NCBI RefSeq assembly: GCF_017591425.1
Contig: NW_024465369.1
Coordinates: forward strand, 22,474,501-22,538,500
Reading direction: 5' to 3'
Length of the DNA: 64,000 nt
Source of the DNA: Ochotona curzoniae
Lineage: Eukaryota > Chordata > Mammalia > Lagomorpha > Ochotonidae
The notes below the pieces were generated by a model. It saw only the letters and a program-made list of their open reading frames with translations. It searched no databases and had not been told where the DNA came from. A program made the position numbers and the translations under genes. Below, one piece after another: positions 11,393 through 23,157 of the stretch (its first letter is position 1; every line of letters starts with the position of its first letter).

Positions 11393-12289
11393 TTTCTGAC
11401 CTTGTTCCATATAACTATTTTTCTGATGGATTCAATAACTGTTTTAATGTCGTGGTAAGTGGTTAGCTGTTAGCTTAGTAGCTAAAGTTTTAAGCAAAGC
11501 AAATGTGCTGTGTGTCATTTTGAATTATAATGCCAAAACAGATTCATCTAAGTCATCCTTTATTTTTGATAGGATTAAGTGACGGATTTTGAATTAATTC
11601 TGTAAAGTTCAGTGTTGAAACTGACTGAACGGTTACAAACCATAATTTGAGGAAGGTCAGCTTTCTTTCTTTCTTTCCTTCCTTTGTGTCTGAGTTCTGA
11701 TGCTGCTAATCTGGTTAAGCCTCTCAGAGCTACATTCTTAGCTCCCAGATTCTGAAGATTAGAGTTTGTGGAGGTTTTTTTCTCCTGTATCCATTAAGTT
11801 GTTACCATGGTTATTGAACTCTCCAAATGGTCCCCCAAATCCCTTCTGATCTAAAGATGAACAAGAGCTCTGTCGATTTGGTTTCAACACACTTAGGTAG
11901 TAGGAATCTCAGTGTGAGTGTGCCTGATCTGGTTTTAGGTTGCTGAGCTTCAGTTTTGTTTGTTTGCACCTGTAAAAAAAGGTGTGGTATAAAAATTATG
12001 ATGGCCAGGTGAAAAGAAGTTTGTAATATTGAGTATAAAATGCTGAAGCTGTGAGGATTTTTTGGTAAACCACATAGGGTTCTTGTATTTGAGAAATGCC
12101 CATTGAACAAGAAAACACAATGTATGCAGGTATTTAAGTTTATACTGAAATTCTTAACACTCGGATGTTATTGGGACAGAGGCAAGAGCTCTTTTCTTGA
12201 CTCCAGATATTAAAGAATAAGCAAAAATAAACTAGGAAGTAAATCTGTACTTAAATATTTCTTTAGGTGAGTACTTGGTATGTATTGGA
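11393..12289. other. unassigned intron with (CTTT)n
   Basis: A short (CTTT)n/(CCTT)n run lies at 11661-11685. Nothing else was recognised. Confidence 0.5.
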
Positions 12290-12430
12290 TAGTAGGCTAG
12301 ATGCTTATAAATAGTTACCTCACACAATCAACAGCTTATTAATACTGGCTAAAGGCCTGCCCTGGGAGACTATACAGTCATTGAGCGACAGAGTCAGGGT
12401 TTGAATCCAGTCTTACTGCCTGCAGAAGCT
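12290..12430 (-). mobile_element. MIR fragment
   Basis: GAGTCAGGGTTTGAATCCAG matches the reverse complement of the MIR core B-box region, preceded by a diverged 3' half. Confidence 0.5.
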
Positions 12431-12469
12431 GCTGCTGGGCGGTACAGCTGACAGGCTCCTTGGGTGTTA

Positions 12470-12545
12470 TTTCCACTTGAGTTACTTGACCTTAATATGC
12501 TTCCTTTCGCCATCCGTGAAATGGAGATCACAGCAAGGTGGTAGG
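12470..12545 (+). mobile_element. MIR fragment
   Basis: TTGAGTTACTTGACCTTAAT and CCATCCGTGAAATGGAGAT match the MIR stretch AAGTTACTTAACCTC...CATCTGTAAAATGGGGA. It faces the antisense MIR just upstream. Confidence 0.5.
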
Positions 12546-12705
12546 CCTTTGGCATCTGTGGGTTCGACCAACTTTGGATCAAAAATCTTTGGAGAAAGAA
12601 ATTGCAGCTGTTCTGGACAATATATAGATGTTTCCTTGTTCTTCTATAGACATGACAACTGTTCACATAACATTGACATTGTACTAGAGATGACTTAAAG
12701 TGTAT

Positions 12706-13008
12706 GGGAGGGGACTGGCACTCTGGATTTAGTTGCTGCTTGTGGTGCCGGCATCTCCTGTTGGAGTGATGGCATGACACTTGGCTGCTCTGTGTGCCAT
12801 GAAGGCAGTAGAAAACAAGTTAATTTTTTGGGCCCCTGCCTCCCTTGTGGGGAGAACCAAGTGGAGTTCCTGACTCCTGGCTTAGGCTGGACCTATGCCT
12901 GGCTGGTGCAGCCATTTGGATAATGAACCAGTGGATGGCAGATATCTGTTTCTGCCTGTGTCCTGTGCTTTGTCTTTTAGATAAACAGATGCTATTTAAA
13001 AAAAAAAT
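12706..13008 (+). mobile_element. diverged CSINE, sense
   Basis: Sense copy: GGGACTGGCACTCTGG at the head, GTGGAGTTCCTGACTCCTGG, AATGAACCAGTGGATGGCAG, tail TTTTAGATAAACAGATGCTA and an A-run. Confidence 0.75.
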
Positions 13009-13159
13009 AATCTGGGAGGATGTGGTTAAGCTATGTGCATATACTGTGCCGTTTTATGTGAGGACTGGAGCAGCCTCTGGTTTGGGTGTCCCAGGGGTTG
13101 GTGAGTGAGTGATCCTAGAATCCACTCACTGTGAAAGTTGAGGGATAGCAACGTCCCAT

Positions 13160-13262
13160 GTCTACTCCGCTTTGGGTTGTGAGGGTTAAATGAGCTAATG
13201 TGCTTAGAACAGTGGCGGGACCTCGGTGAGCCTTGTAGAGGTGTTTGCTGTGGCTATAATTT
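13160..13262 (+). mobile_element. MIR 3' fragment
   Basis: GTGAGGGTTAAATGAGCTAA, TGTGCTTAGAACAGTGGCGG closely follows the MIR 3' half (GAGGATTAAATGAGTTAA...GCTTAGAACAGTGCCTGG). Confidence 0.65.
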
Positions 13263-14964
13263 GTGATCATTTTTACGTCATTCTGCCTCTTGCCCTTGAC
13301 ACTTTGCTTTAGACTTTCCTAAATGGTGACATCTTGGATAATTTTATTGCCTTGTCTGCGTAACAGACAACCCTCGCTCTCCCATCTGGTGCAGATGGAG
13401 GAAAGGGCTGTATTCGTAGGCATGTCCTAAGGGAGTGTCACTTACTGAGAGGACATGCTCATGTGCTACGAGATGTGAAGGGGACAAGGATAAGAGGCCA
13501 GAATGCAAGGATCTGGAGTCAGAGTCTGTATGTGTGCAAAACAGGGTGCATTCAAGGGTGTAACACACGTGGGACTCTGTGCCCCTCAGCTTTTGTCAGT
13601 GGAACGGTACAGTGGTTCTCAAATCTGGCTGGTTCACCTGGGATTCCCACCACAGCTATTGAATGACCAGTTGCTTGAATGATTGTTGAATGGTTATCTA
13701 GGACTGGGAGCCACTGTGATTGGGCTTATTCCTGGGTTTCTGCAGAACCAATGCTTGCTGGCCATGTAGAGATCCATGCATGTGACCTCGGAAACTATGA
13801 GGGGAGGGCTGTTACCCATTATCCAGAAAGTCCTGTTCCTGACAGTTCCATAAAAATGAATTTCATGCAAAGAAGCTTGTGAATGAAAGGAATCTGTTGA
13901 GAAATAAGATGGGAGCACAGGATTTGATCAAAGCGATTTGTCAGTGTATTTTATTTGGTTCTTGTTTATGCTGATTCCTTGTCAACAGTAGCTTATTTTC
14001 GGGCTTATATTTGCAAGTTAGATACACAAAAAGGAACAGCAATTGAAAGCACTGTTGATGTTTAGTTTACATACCACATTTATATAAATTGTTAGAGGGC
14101 TTTTTCCCCCCTCAGATTGATAAAGAATGAATGAAGTAACTTGCATTCCATTTTACATTTGAGAAATCATAATTTCAGTGGAATGTTAATATGGTTAGCT
14201 GTAGTGAGACAATATTGACATTGTTGCTAAGCTGTTTTACCAGACATGTCATTGAGGCTGTTGTTTTGACAACTGAGCAGTGCTTTTTTTTTGGTTTTGG
14301 TAGTGGTGGTGGTGGAGCAAGGAAATGGCAAGTAAAATAAGACCCACACAAACAAGATAGAGAAAAGGCAAGGTCATCTCCTGGGCTCCCCTGGTCCTTG
14401 CCCCTCAACACAGCCCTGCAAAGGATCTTGTTCACAGCCCCGTGTAAACAACTGATTTCATCTGCTGCTTTCTAGAATGTGAACTGAGTCGGTTGTGTTG
14501 TCATTTAGAACTTGTTTTCCTGGGGAGGAAGTTTTAAAAGTCCCTAAAACTCTGGGCCACTTTTTTTCTCTGAAAATGTTTATGGATCCTATTTTCCTTG
14601 TAAGGAACTAAAATGCAACCAATGGTAACAGCTCCCTTTTATTCTCTCTCTTGTACCGAGGCCTGTTGGCAGATAGCTTAGCTGATGAGACTGCTGGGGT
14701 GTGGATTTCAGTAGAGAGTGAGGGGGTGGAGCACTGGTGATGGCATTGTTCTCAAAGTCTTTTTTCCCCTTCACTTATTTTTCCACCCCCAAAATGTCAG
14801 TGTGTCCAATATGACAGAATGTTCCTGGTGATGATCACTGAGGGAAGCAGACCTTGCTAAATTATTGCTGGATAGCATTCAGAATTTTTGGATCGCCCCA
14901 CCGTGTGCTGTGCTGTTTGCATCCTGGTTAGGGAACCCAGTATCTAGTGTGACCCTCTGATGTG
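13263..14964. other. unassigned intron around a MER5 fragment
   Basis: Apart from the MER5-like fragment at 13610-13660 and a (GGT)n-like run near 14303-14315, nothing was recognised. Confidence 0.5.
13610..13660 (+). mobile_element. MER5-like DNA transposon fragment
   Basis: CAGTGGTTCTCAAATCTGG is the terminal inverted repeat of non-autonomous hAT MER5 elements, followed by a CACCTGG motif in the expected place. Only the 5' end is left. Confidence 0.55.
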
Positions 14965-15130
14965 CCAGTGTGATTAAGAGCAGTTCTGACCCTGGAGCTG
15001 AATTCCTTGGGTTCTTTGGACTGCAGGCCCTGAGGCCTCTTACTGCACTCCAGTAAGTCTCAGTCTCCTTATTTGGAACAAGGAGGCAGTGACAGCGTCA
15101 ATTTCAGAGGCGATAGTATGAATACGTAAA
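14965..15130 (+). mobile_element. MIR
   Basis: TGATTAAGAGCAGTTCTGACC, CTGAATTCCTTGGGTTC, TCTCAGTCTCCTTATTTGGA preserve the order of the MIR head, B box and core. Confidence 0.6.
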
Positions 15131-15149
15131 CAAACATATGCTGTGATTT

Positions 15150-15400
15150 GAGTATGCCTTGTCTTTCAAATTCACATAAGACCTCAAACTCCAATACCGG
15201 TATGTGTTGAAAGAGGTTGGCCTAGTGGGACTCAGGTTGCTGGGGTCTTGTCCTCAGAAGATAGTTTTTATAAGAAGCGTGTCGTAAAGCTTTGATCCAG
15301 TCTTCCTTTCTCAGCTGTCTGAACTGCCCTGTGATCCCTTCCTCTGTGGGCCCTCTGCCTTCCACCAGTGGCTCCTGGACAGGGTCAAAGTTTGATTTTA
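15150..15400 (+). mobile_element. MaLR (MST/MLT1-type) LTR remnant
   Basis: TGATTTGAGTATGCCTTGTC, GTTGGCCTAGTGGGACTCAG, then a C-rich segment with TTCCTTTCTCAGC and CTTCCACCAGTGG, resemble an MST/MLT1 solo LTR of the mammalian MaLR families. Diverged; no internal coding sequence is present. Confidence 0.45.
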
Positions 15401-15477
15401 CTTATTTAAAGATTAGACTATCATCAAGTGAGCTAAGTAGTTCTTTCCATCATAAGTAGCTTGTCTCAGCTACTTGG

Positions 15478-15560
15478 TACAGTGACAGTGTGTATGCTTA
15501 GTAAGGTGCCTGGCAAACAAAATAAGGGCTCAGTAACTACAAGCTTCATCATCATTAGCC
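15478..15560 (+). mobile_element. MIR 3' fragment
   Basis: CTTAGTAAGGTGCCTGGCAAA and AATAAGGGCTCAGTAACTAC match the 3' end of MIR (TTAGAACAGTGCCTGGCACA...AGTAAGTGCTCAATAAA). Confidence 0.5.
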
Positions 15561-17255
15561 CAGGTACTTGGGGTGGGCATGGGTAGATGAAAATACTTCA
15601 GAAAGCTCATGGAATATGGAATTTAAAAACTAGTTTATTTTTAAAATGCATGCATAGTTTGTAGGTAGTATGTATTTTCTTTGAACTTTTGGAAGATTCC
15701 TTGTATTTTTAGAGTTAAGACAGAACTCAACATAGATCTTGACATATTATGTGGATACTTAATGTGAAGTTCAGGAGTAAGTGAACTCCAGCGCTAATTA
15801 TGGGGCTAGATACGTGATTCAGATGGAAAATGGCTTAGGAGATGGTGGCTGATTTCTGTCCTTGAGGTGCCATTGGTACAGATGGGCAGCCTCGTGCCCC
15901 TACGTTGATCTTCACTCACGTTACCCGTAAGGATGTTTTGTGGGAAAAGTGAAAGTCTTGGTTACAAACCAAGAGGGTGTGTTTGGCTTGTTTTTGAGAA
16001 AGCTACTGTTATGGAAGGCGTTAGTGGGATGTGGTTGGAGGGAAGGCGGAGAGGATGGAGTACAGACAAGCAGGGCCGGGAGAGAGCTTGCTGAGTTCCT
16101 AGAGACATGCATAGGAGGATGCTAGACCTTGAGTTTCATAGTGCCTCTGGGAAGCCAGTCAAGACCTTTCTTGTGAGAACAGCGAAGATCTTCAAATGTC
16201 AGTGAGCTAGGGGCAGTGTGAGCCAGGCAGACCAGAGCAAGTGGCCAGCAGGAGGACTGAGTGAAGACAGGCTCTTTCCCACTGCTCACGGAAGGGAATG
16301 AACGAGGACCAGAACTGTGGAAACCAGACAGGCATCTGGGAAGGTAGCTTGCTGACAAGAAGTAAGAGGATATGGATTCTAATTCACATTTGAAATCATT
16401 GTTGGCTAGCAAATAATGTCCTGCTTATAAGAAAGTGTCAGGACATTTAAGAAGGAAAATCTGTTCTTGCCTCAACCCTGGAGAGTAACCATCACGACTT
16501 CCAGCCTGGGGTTGCTTGCACTTTCTTCCCCATTTTCGGATGGCACGGAAAGATTGTTGATGCTCCTTTAAAGGTGTAGCCCATGTTTTAAAAAGGTGCT
16601 GATCACAAGGCATACACTGTTTCTTCAATCCCTTCCCTGCCCTTTTGCCTGTGTAACTGGAGTTGCTTGGCGATTGACCGTGGCCACGGAGGTCATTGTG
16701 GTCGTCTGTGCTGTGTCATCTGTGCTGGGAGGCAGCATCCCAGTCATGTGAAAAATGTGAGCCATTGTCAGCAAGTTCCGGCAAGGCAATGCCAGTTACT
16801 GTCTCAGAGGCTGCCAGATGAGCTCAGACCATCTTTCTGCAGTATGGGGTGAGAGATGTGGTTCAGGAAGTACATTTCCTGAATGAGGCAGGAATGCAGG
16901 GGGGACAGCTGAGTGAAGTGCTGGATGGCCAGGCCTGGGTTATTGACTTTCTTGCCGCTTATTCTCCTCATATCATAATGGCCCTATTGTTCAGTAGTTA
17001 ATTTTGATTCTTCAGGAACTGATTCCCCCCCCCCCCCTTTAGGAGCATAAATAGACAGTGAGTTTTCGGAGTCTCTGAGGAGCTGATAATGTTTTGGGGT
17101 TGGGGTGACACATGATGGAAACTTGGTGCCACTATACTGGGGCTTGATCATGCTGCTGCTCTTCCCTCCCGCTGGCCGTGTGGCTGTGGCTTTGGGCTTG
17201 TGGTTTGGAATGCTGGAGAGAAGTGTTGTCAGTTAAATTGGTTCTTCTCCCCAAA
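15561..17255. other. unassigned intron with poly-C
   Basis: A run of 13 C lies at 17025-17037. No repeat family or gene was recognised in the remainder. Confidence 0.5.
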
Positions 17256-17930
17256 AATGCAGGCCCATGCTCGGATCCCTATGAAAATGACCCTATTTGG
17301 AAATTGGGTCTTTGCAGATGTAATCACATTGAGGTGAGGTCCTCCTGGGTTTCGTGGACCCTGATCCAGTGTGACTAATGTCCTTTTTGTTAAGATTTAT
17401 TTATTTATTTTATTTTTATTGGAAAGGCAGATATATGGAGAGAAGGAGATGGAGAAAAATCTCTCATTCACTGGTTCATTCCCCAAGTGGTCAAAATAGC
17501 CAAAGCTAAGCCATCTGAAGCCAGAAGTTTCTTCTGGGTCTCCCATACAGGTGCAGGGTTCCAAAGCTTTGGGTCATCCTCGACTGCTTTCCCAGGCCAC
17601 AGGCAGGGAGCTAGATGGGAAGTGGAACAGCTGGTATTAGAACCCAGTGCCCATATGGGATCCTAGCATGTGCAAATCAAGGACTTCAGCCACTAGACTA
17701 CTGTGCCGGGCCCGACTAGTGTCCTCAGAGGAGACCTAGATGCAGGAGGAGCATCTTATGGTGGCTTCAGACAGAAATCAGTGTGGTGCATTGTCAAGAA
17801 AGGAATGCCAGGGGAATGCTAACAACCCCAGAAACTGGGCAAAGACCTGGGCCAGACACTGGCCAGGAGCTCCCAGGCCATTTCCTTGATTGTGGCGGTA
17901 CAACTGCAGAACTATGAGACAGTCCACTTG
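17256..17930 (+). mobile_element. MLT1-type LTR remnant, split by a CSINE
   Basis: ACCCTATTTGGAAATTGGGT, CTTTGCAGATGTAATCACA, CCAGTGTGACTAATGTCC, then after the SINE GAATGCCAGGGGAATGCTAA and CTGCAGAACTATGAGA follow the order of an MLT1-type MaLR LTR. The CSINE at 17384-17713 splits it at the TGACTGGTGTCC motif. Confidence 0.65.
17384..17713 (-). mobile_element. CSINE inserted in an LTR remnant
   Basis: Full-length antisense copy ending in GTGCCGGGCCC. Flanked by GACTAATGTCC (17373-17383) and GACTAGTGTCC (17714-17724), a target-site duplication with one mismatch. Confidence 0.9.
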
Positions 17931-18334
17931 CATAGGCTGTCCCAACCATGCCATCTCAGTACAGAACTCCGAGTGTAAGGGTTGGTGGGTCCTGGCTCTG
18001 TTCAAAGCCCTGGTTTTCTGTTGAATATTGGTTTTATGCCTCCTGGATGCCTGTGATTTTTTTCCTTGAACTTGAAATTAGAAGCTTTCCCAGAGGAGTC
18101 CAGATGTGTGTTACTCCTCTGGGAAAGAACCTAGAGCATGGTGGCTCTTTTTTTTTTTAGTCTGCAATCTTCAGTGCATAAGTAGTTTTAAAACTTATTT
18201 TGTTTCAGAAATGCTTGTTTTGTATAATTGTAATCTTTGTATGTACTGTTAACAAAGTTTTGCCTCTTTGTCCTTGTGAAAAATCGCCTCAAGTTTTTGT
18301 GTTTTCTTTGTAATCAGCTGAGTATTCTACAGTG
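17931..18334. other. unassigned intron
   Basis: No recognised feature. A short inverted match, CTTTCCCAGAGGAGTC and CTCCTCTGGGAAAG around 18084-18126, could form a stem of about 14 bp. Confidence 0.5.
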
Positions 18335-18625
18335 TTAATTTTTAATTCATCTTGTATTTGAAAGGCAGATAGAGGGAAAGAGAGATTAATCTCCCATTGA
18401 CTGATTGGCTCAGTCAACGCCCATAACAGCTAGAGCTGGGCCCGGCCAAAACCAGGGAGCCTGGAACTCCATCCATCCTTGACTCCCAGATGGGTCCTCG
18501 TCTGCTGCCTCCCAGGGCATTTGTCCGGATAGCCAGCATTGGAAGTTCAGCCAGGACTTGAACCCAGAATGGGGGCATGGCATGCCAAATGTTGTCTTAG
18601 ACATTGTACCCAATGCTTAGTTCCA
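18335..18625 (-). mobile_element. diverged CSINE
   Basis: Antisense: TTGTATTTGAAAGGCAGATA, AGCTAGAGCTGGGCCCGGCC, AGCCAGGACTTGAACCCAGA. Older subfamily. Confidence 0.7.
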
Positions 18626-20047
18626 TGGTGTTAATTTTATTTTACTGCCTGAAGTATGAATCCTAATGCTGTTAATGCTTTTGAAATGTGCTTGCTTTTC
18701 TTTCCTTGTCTTTACTCTTTGTCTCTAATACCTGTTAAAGAATCTAGAGGAACACCACGTAGAGTCTGGAAGCCACAGCCTCTTGTATGGTGTTGAGGTG
18801 CAGAGCAGTCCATTGCATTTTGTTCATAGTTTTCTTTCTTTGATTCTTCCTTAAGATGCTTCCTGACCTTCCACTAACAAGCTGTGTGTTTCTCCAGTTG
18901 TCACTGTTGGTGGTTCGGGGAGCTGGCTTATCTGGAATCGGAGTGTGTTACCCAGATCTGAGGCACACGTGGTCAGGGAGGGATCCCACATCTTGCCCCT
19001 CACTGTGGGCTGGGCTCTGCTGCTGTGGCAGCGGAGCTGGGTTACCCCTTGTGGTCACAGCGAAGATGTTCCTTTGTTCTCCTCAGAGTTCCCAGGGACC
19101 CGTTGCCTCTCCTAGAGCCCCTTCCCTTTGGTCTAGTTTTGTGCCTGTTTTTGTTCAATGCTTTGCAGTGAGAGATATTTTCCCAGGGCATTGAGAGAGG
19201 CCTTGCCGGGCTACAAGGCAAATGCCGTTTTAAACAGAACAAGGAGTCTGTGCTCTCACCACTTCCCCTCTTCCCCGCCTCCCCGCCCCTCCACGCCTGG
19301 CTGGACTCCCTTCCTTTGCCTCTGCTGCTTGCTCCTGTCTTGCCTCATGTCTTTCCCTTATACTGTCCACTTGTTCCTCTCTCTGTCATCCCATACATTC
19401 CCTGTTCCTCTCTCTCTTTCTTCCCTCCCTGGCTGCTCTCATGTTTCCTTCTTGTCCCCCAAGGAAGCAGGCCTTGTCTGCAGGTGTACTCACACCCTGC
19501 CACTCACACAGAGGTGACGTGGAGCTGGGCAGGGAGCACAGGGAGGGCAGAGCCTCCGCCAGCCCTGAGTGCATCGGAGTGGGAGTGCCGTACCTCCAGC
19601 ACAGGCAGCTGGCCCCCTGGTTGCCTTCCTGGCCCATGTATGCTCAGGCAGTCATAGAGCTTTATGTCCACCCACTTTGCAAGTCAGGCCAAGTGGGTGG
19701 CCCATTTAGGCTAGAGTGCTCTCCACTCTACACCTGGCTAACTCCTAGGGAATGTAAAATTAAATATTTATGCAAAACAGTGTAAGCCAACTCAGCGTCC
19801 CTGCCTCCCACCTGTGCTCCTCACTGAACATTTCCGCTTTCGCAGAGGTGGCCACCGTCCCTCATTCTGTTTGTGTTCTTTTAGAGCCCTCCATACATGC
19901 TCTTGCTTGTCTGTTTACATATATTTATAAACATACAGTATGTGCACGTGTCTGTCTTCATATACGCAAGTATACTAACTTGTTTCTATACACAGTTAAA
20001 GAGTGGAATGTTAAAGATTTCGTTTCTTATAAAGGCAAAATGCCATA
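18626..20047. other. unassigned intron with pyrimidine-rich tract
   Basis: Contains the strongly pyrimidine-biased segment annotated at 19246-19461. No repeat family or exon was recognised. Longer open frames here come from the stop-poor pyrimidine tract. Confidence 0.5.
19246..19461 (+). repeat. pyrimidine-rich low-complexity tract
   Basis: About 200 bases strongly enriched in C and T on the + strand, with CTCTCTCTTTCTTCCCTCCC-like runs, ending TTCTTGTCCCCCAAG. No repeat unit is conserved. Confidence 0.75.
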
Positions 20048-20347
20048 GAGTTAGGACATACACACACACACACAGAAAAAAGATCAGTTTTCTGTCTTGC
20101 ACCTACTGATTCACTGTCCAGATGGCTGCCACAGCTAGGTCTGGACCAGAACGAAGCTGGAGCTTCTTCCAAGTCTCCCACATGGGTGACAGAGGCCCAA
20201 TGACCTGGGTCCTCTTCCTCTGCTTTTCCAGCTACATTACCAGGGAGTTGTGTTGAAAGTGGAGCAGCTAGGACTTAACCAATCCTCTGCTAAGGGATGC
20301 AGGCATTTCCAGGAGCGTGTTAGCCTACGACACTACAGTGCCTACCC
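20048..20347 (-). mobile_element. diverged CSINE
   Basis: Antisense: CACCTACTGATTCACTGTCC, AAGTCTCCCACATGGGTGAC, AAAGTGGAGCAGCTAGGAC, ending ACACTACAGTGCCTACCC. A short (AC)n at 20059-20074 replaces the tail-side block. Confidence 0.72.
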
Positions 20348-21160
20348 TGGGAATCGCTATTTTGAACAACAGAAGCCTTCATGGCTGCCTGGGTGAGCTT
20401 CTCATCCTTTCCATCTCACCTGCCGGCCATGCCCTCCCTCATCCAGGCTAGACTGGAGCATCCCCATAGCAGTAGTAGAAGGGAAACAAGACTGCAAGCA
20501 AGACTTCAGGAGTTACTGTACGTTCAGGGACAAGGGAAGTGGAAGGAACTATTTAGGGTACTGATGACTAAACATCTGTCTCAGATCTGCCTCGCTGGTA
20601 CGACGACAGCAGAAGGTGTGACTGAGGGAGAATGAATGATCGCAGGGCCTGGGTGCCTCCCCAGTGCCAGGAGCTAATTAAGCAGCCGGCAGGAAAGGAA
20701 ACATAAACGAGAGATGGATTTCTTCTCACCGTGGCCCAGCAGTGCGAAGACCTACATTATACAGGTGCTATTTTTGGTTTGCCCCTGAAGTATACAAAGT
20801 GACATAATGTTGAATGCCTAGCTTCCAAGCCTCCGCAAAGGACAACAGTGCCTAGGCAGCACACTTTGGGTCCAAACACACCAGCAGTGTGACACTGGCC
20901 TGCACAGCCCAACACTAGAGTGTGTCCAGTTGGTTGAACCATGCCTCAGCAGATGCTGCGAGAGGCTGAAACTTGGCCTTGTCATGTGTTGAGACCTTAG
21001 GACACACCACTTCTTTCGATGTTTTGGCTCCCTGCTCTGAAAAGATGAGATCATGTGTACAAAGCACCTAACCCTCACCTGTTGCCTATAAGAAAACATT
21101 TATTATTTTGAAGTATGCTTTTGGGGTTATTGTGCTCAAAGTTTTGCTGAGGTCATATGT
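20348..21160. other. unassigned intron
   Basis: No recognised repeat or coding signal. Confidence 0.5.
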
Positions 21161-21480
21161 GCTAAATATTTTTTGTTTGAAAGGAGATGGAGAAAGGGCC
21201 ACCAGAGCCAGCCAGCTAGAGGAATTCCATCTGCTGTCTCACTTCCCAAATGCCCATGACAGCCAGGACTGGACCAGGCCAATGCCAGGAGCCAGGAACC
21301 CGATTTGGGTCTCCCATTTGGGTGGCCAGGACTCAAGCACTTGAGCTGCCTCAGGCTGCCTCCAGGAGTACACATTAGAAGGAAGTTGGCCTGAAAACAG
21401 AGGTGGGACTCAAGCCCAGGCACCTGTGTAGGATACAAGCCTCCCAGGCAGCGCCTTCACCACCATGCTGAATGGCCCCG
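21161..21480 (-). mobile_element. diverged CSINE
   Basis: Antisense: TTTTTTGTTTGAAAGGAGAT, AATGCCAGGAGCCAGGAACC, GTGGGACTCAAGCCCAGGCA, CCACCATGCTGAATGGCCCC. Confidence 0.7.
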
Positions 21481-21554
21481 TGGCCGTGCTTTTTAGATCA
21501 CAGAAACTTTTGCATGGTGACATGTTTTAAAGAAAAACAATTACATTTAACTTT

Positions 21555-21800
21555 TAAAACACGTATTTATGTGAAGAGCAGGGGGGCAGAGAGAGAGACA
21601 GACATTTGATCAGTTATTTCACTCCCCAAGGGGCTGCAGCAACCAGGGCTGAGCTAGACTGAAACCAGGAACCAGCAGCCCAGCCGGGGTCTGCCACATG
21701 GCAGCCAGTTGTCTGTTGCCCGCCAGGGTGGCGGCATCTGGATTAGAGCTTGAGCTCAAAGTGAGGCACTTCAGTGTTTGATGGGGTCATCCTAGTGTCT
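21555..21800 (-). mobile_element. diverged CSINE
   Basis: Antisense remnant: CTTTTAAAACACGTATTTAT, GCAGAGAGAGAGACAGACAT, AACCAGGGCTGAGCTAGAC. The head is lost. Confidence 0.6.
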
Positions 21801-21807
21801 GTCTCTT

Positions 21808-22022
21808 TAACATTTACTTAGGAGAAAAGAGAGAAATGGTTCATCCATGTCTCCCATATGGGTGGCAGGGGCCAAACATTTGGAATCATCTTGTACTGCT
21901 TTTCCTAGGTCATTAGGGGGAACTGGATCAGAAGTGGAGCAGCTAAGACTCAAACTCGTGCCTGTGTGGGAAGCTGGCATTATAGGTGGTAGCTTTTACC
22001 CACTATGCCACAATGCTATCCG
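21808..22022 (-). mobile_element. CSINE fragment
   Basis: Antisense, tail-truncated: GTCTCCCATATGGGTGGCAG, AACTGGATCAGAAGTGGAGC, ACCCACTATGCCACAATGC. Confidence 0.68.
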
Positions 22023-23109
22023 TGTCCTAGGATCTCATCTGCTTGGCTCTCTGCCTTGCTCAAAATTGGATAATTAGGAACTGCCAAGTCCATGCGTTCT
22101 TCTGTTTCAGGGTGGAGCGCACCTGGTTTTGTAACCACTGGGTAATAAGAATAGCCTATGAGGGTGCTATCTCCCCGTTATCTAGAACTGGCCCGAGGGA
22201 CCTCTGGAGATGAGGAGTTTGGTCCTGTTAGCAGGTTTTCTGTGCCCTTAGGGGTCCGCTATGTCTCACCGTTCACTGGTGCTATTTGGGAGTGGGTTGC
22301 AATTCTGTAAATAGTGTTGAAAAGTATTTTCTTGGGTGCATTCATCTTCACTTCATTTTAGACAATGTGGTTTTCCCGCCAGGGGCTCTGCCTGCGTACC
22401 AGGAGGCCATCTAAGACATGAAACAGTTCAGAGTACTCCCAAGTGCTCCGAAAGCCGTCTGCAAGGTCCGGGAGTGCCACTGTAGCACAGGGTGCAAATT
22501 GCTCCCAAGTCTCTGGGCTTCTGGCAACCTGCATGATTGGCGTGATTACGAAAGCCTATGATGGAAAATGTGTAAGAAATGTTAGTACAGCCTGAGGTGA
22601 GACCTGCTCATAAGACACCCTCATGCGTTGAGTGGCCCAGTTTCGTGCACTGAGCCTGTCCCGTTTTCTGGAGCGGATTAAGCAGAGCACCTTTTCCTGT
22701 CTGCTCTAAGCTTCCATCCCCTCCTCGCCGCAAGGCACAGTGCATGCGAAATCTCATTTCCTGCCTCTGCAGACCTAGTTACCTGAATGCGAAGTGCACC
22801 CTTGGCCTTCCCAGTGCCTCCCCTTCTGAAATACACATTCGCCTTCCTCTCCCAGCCTCTGGATTTTTAAATTCTGCTTCAGTCCAGCCCTCTCTGTACT
22901 TTGGTCTGTAGCATTGGATTCAATATTCCACCTCAGGGTCTTTAATACATTCATCTCCCAGGCCTGCAGTTTCTTCCACTGTGCCTAGAGATTCCTTTTC
23001 ACAATCTGCGATATTTAAGCAGTGTTAGCATTAAAAGCTGTTATCAATAGCCAGTTTACAAGTGCCCTATTGGGTGACTTTATCCATTTTATCTTTGTGA
23101 GTTATTAAA

Positions 23110-23111
<2 letters not shown>

Positions 23112-23153
<42 letters not shown>

Positions 23154-23157
23154 TGTA
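23112..23157 (+). repeat. (TG)n microsatellite
   Basis: About 23 TG units with one TATG interruption near the 3' end. Confidence 0.95.
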
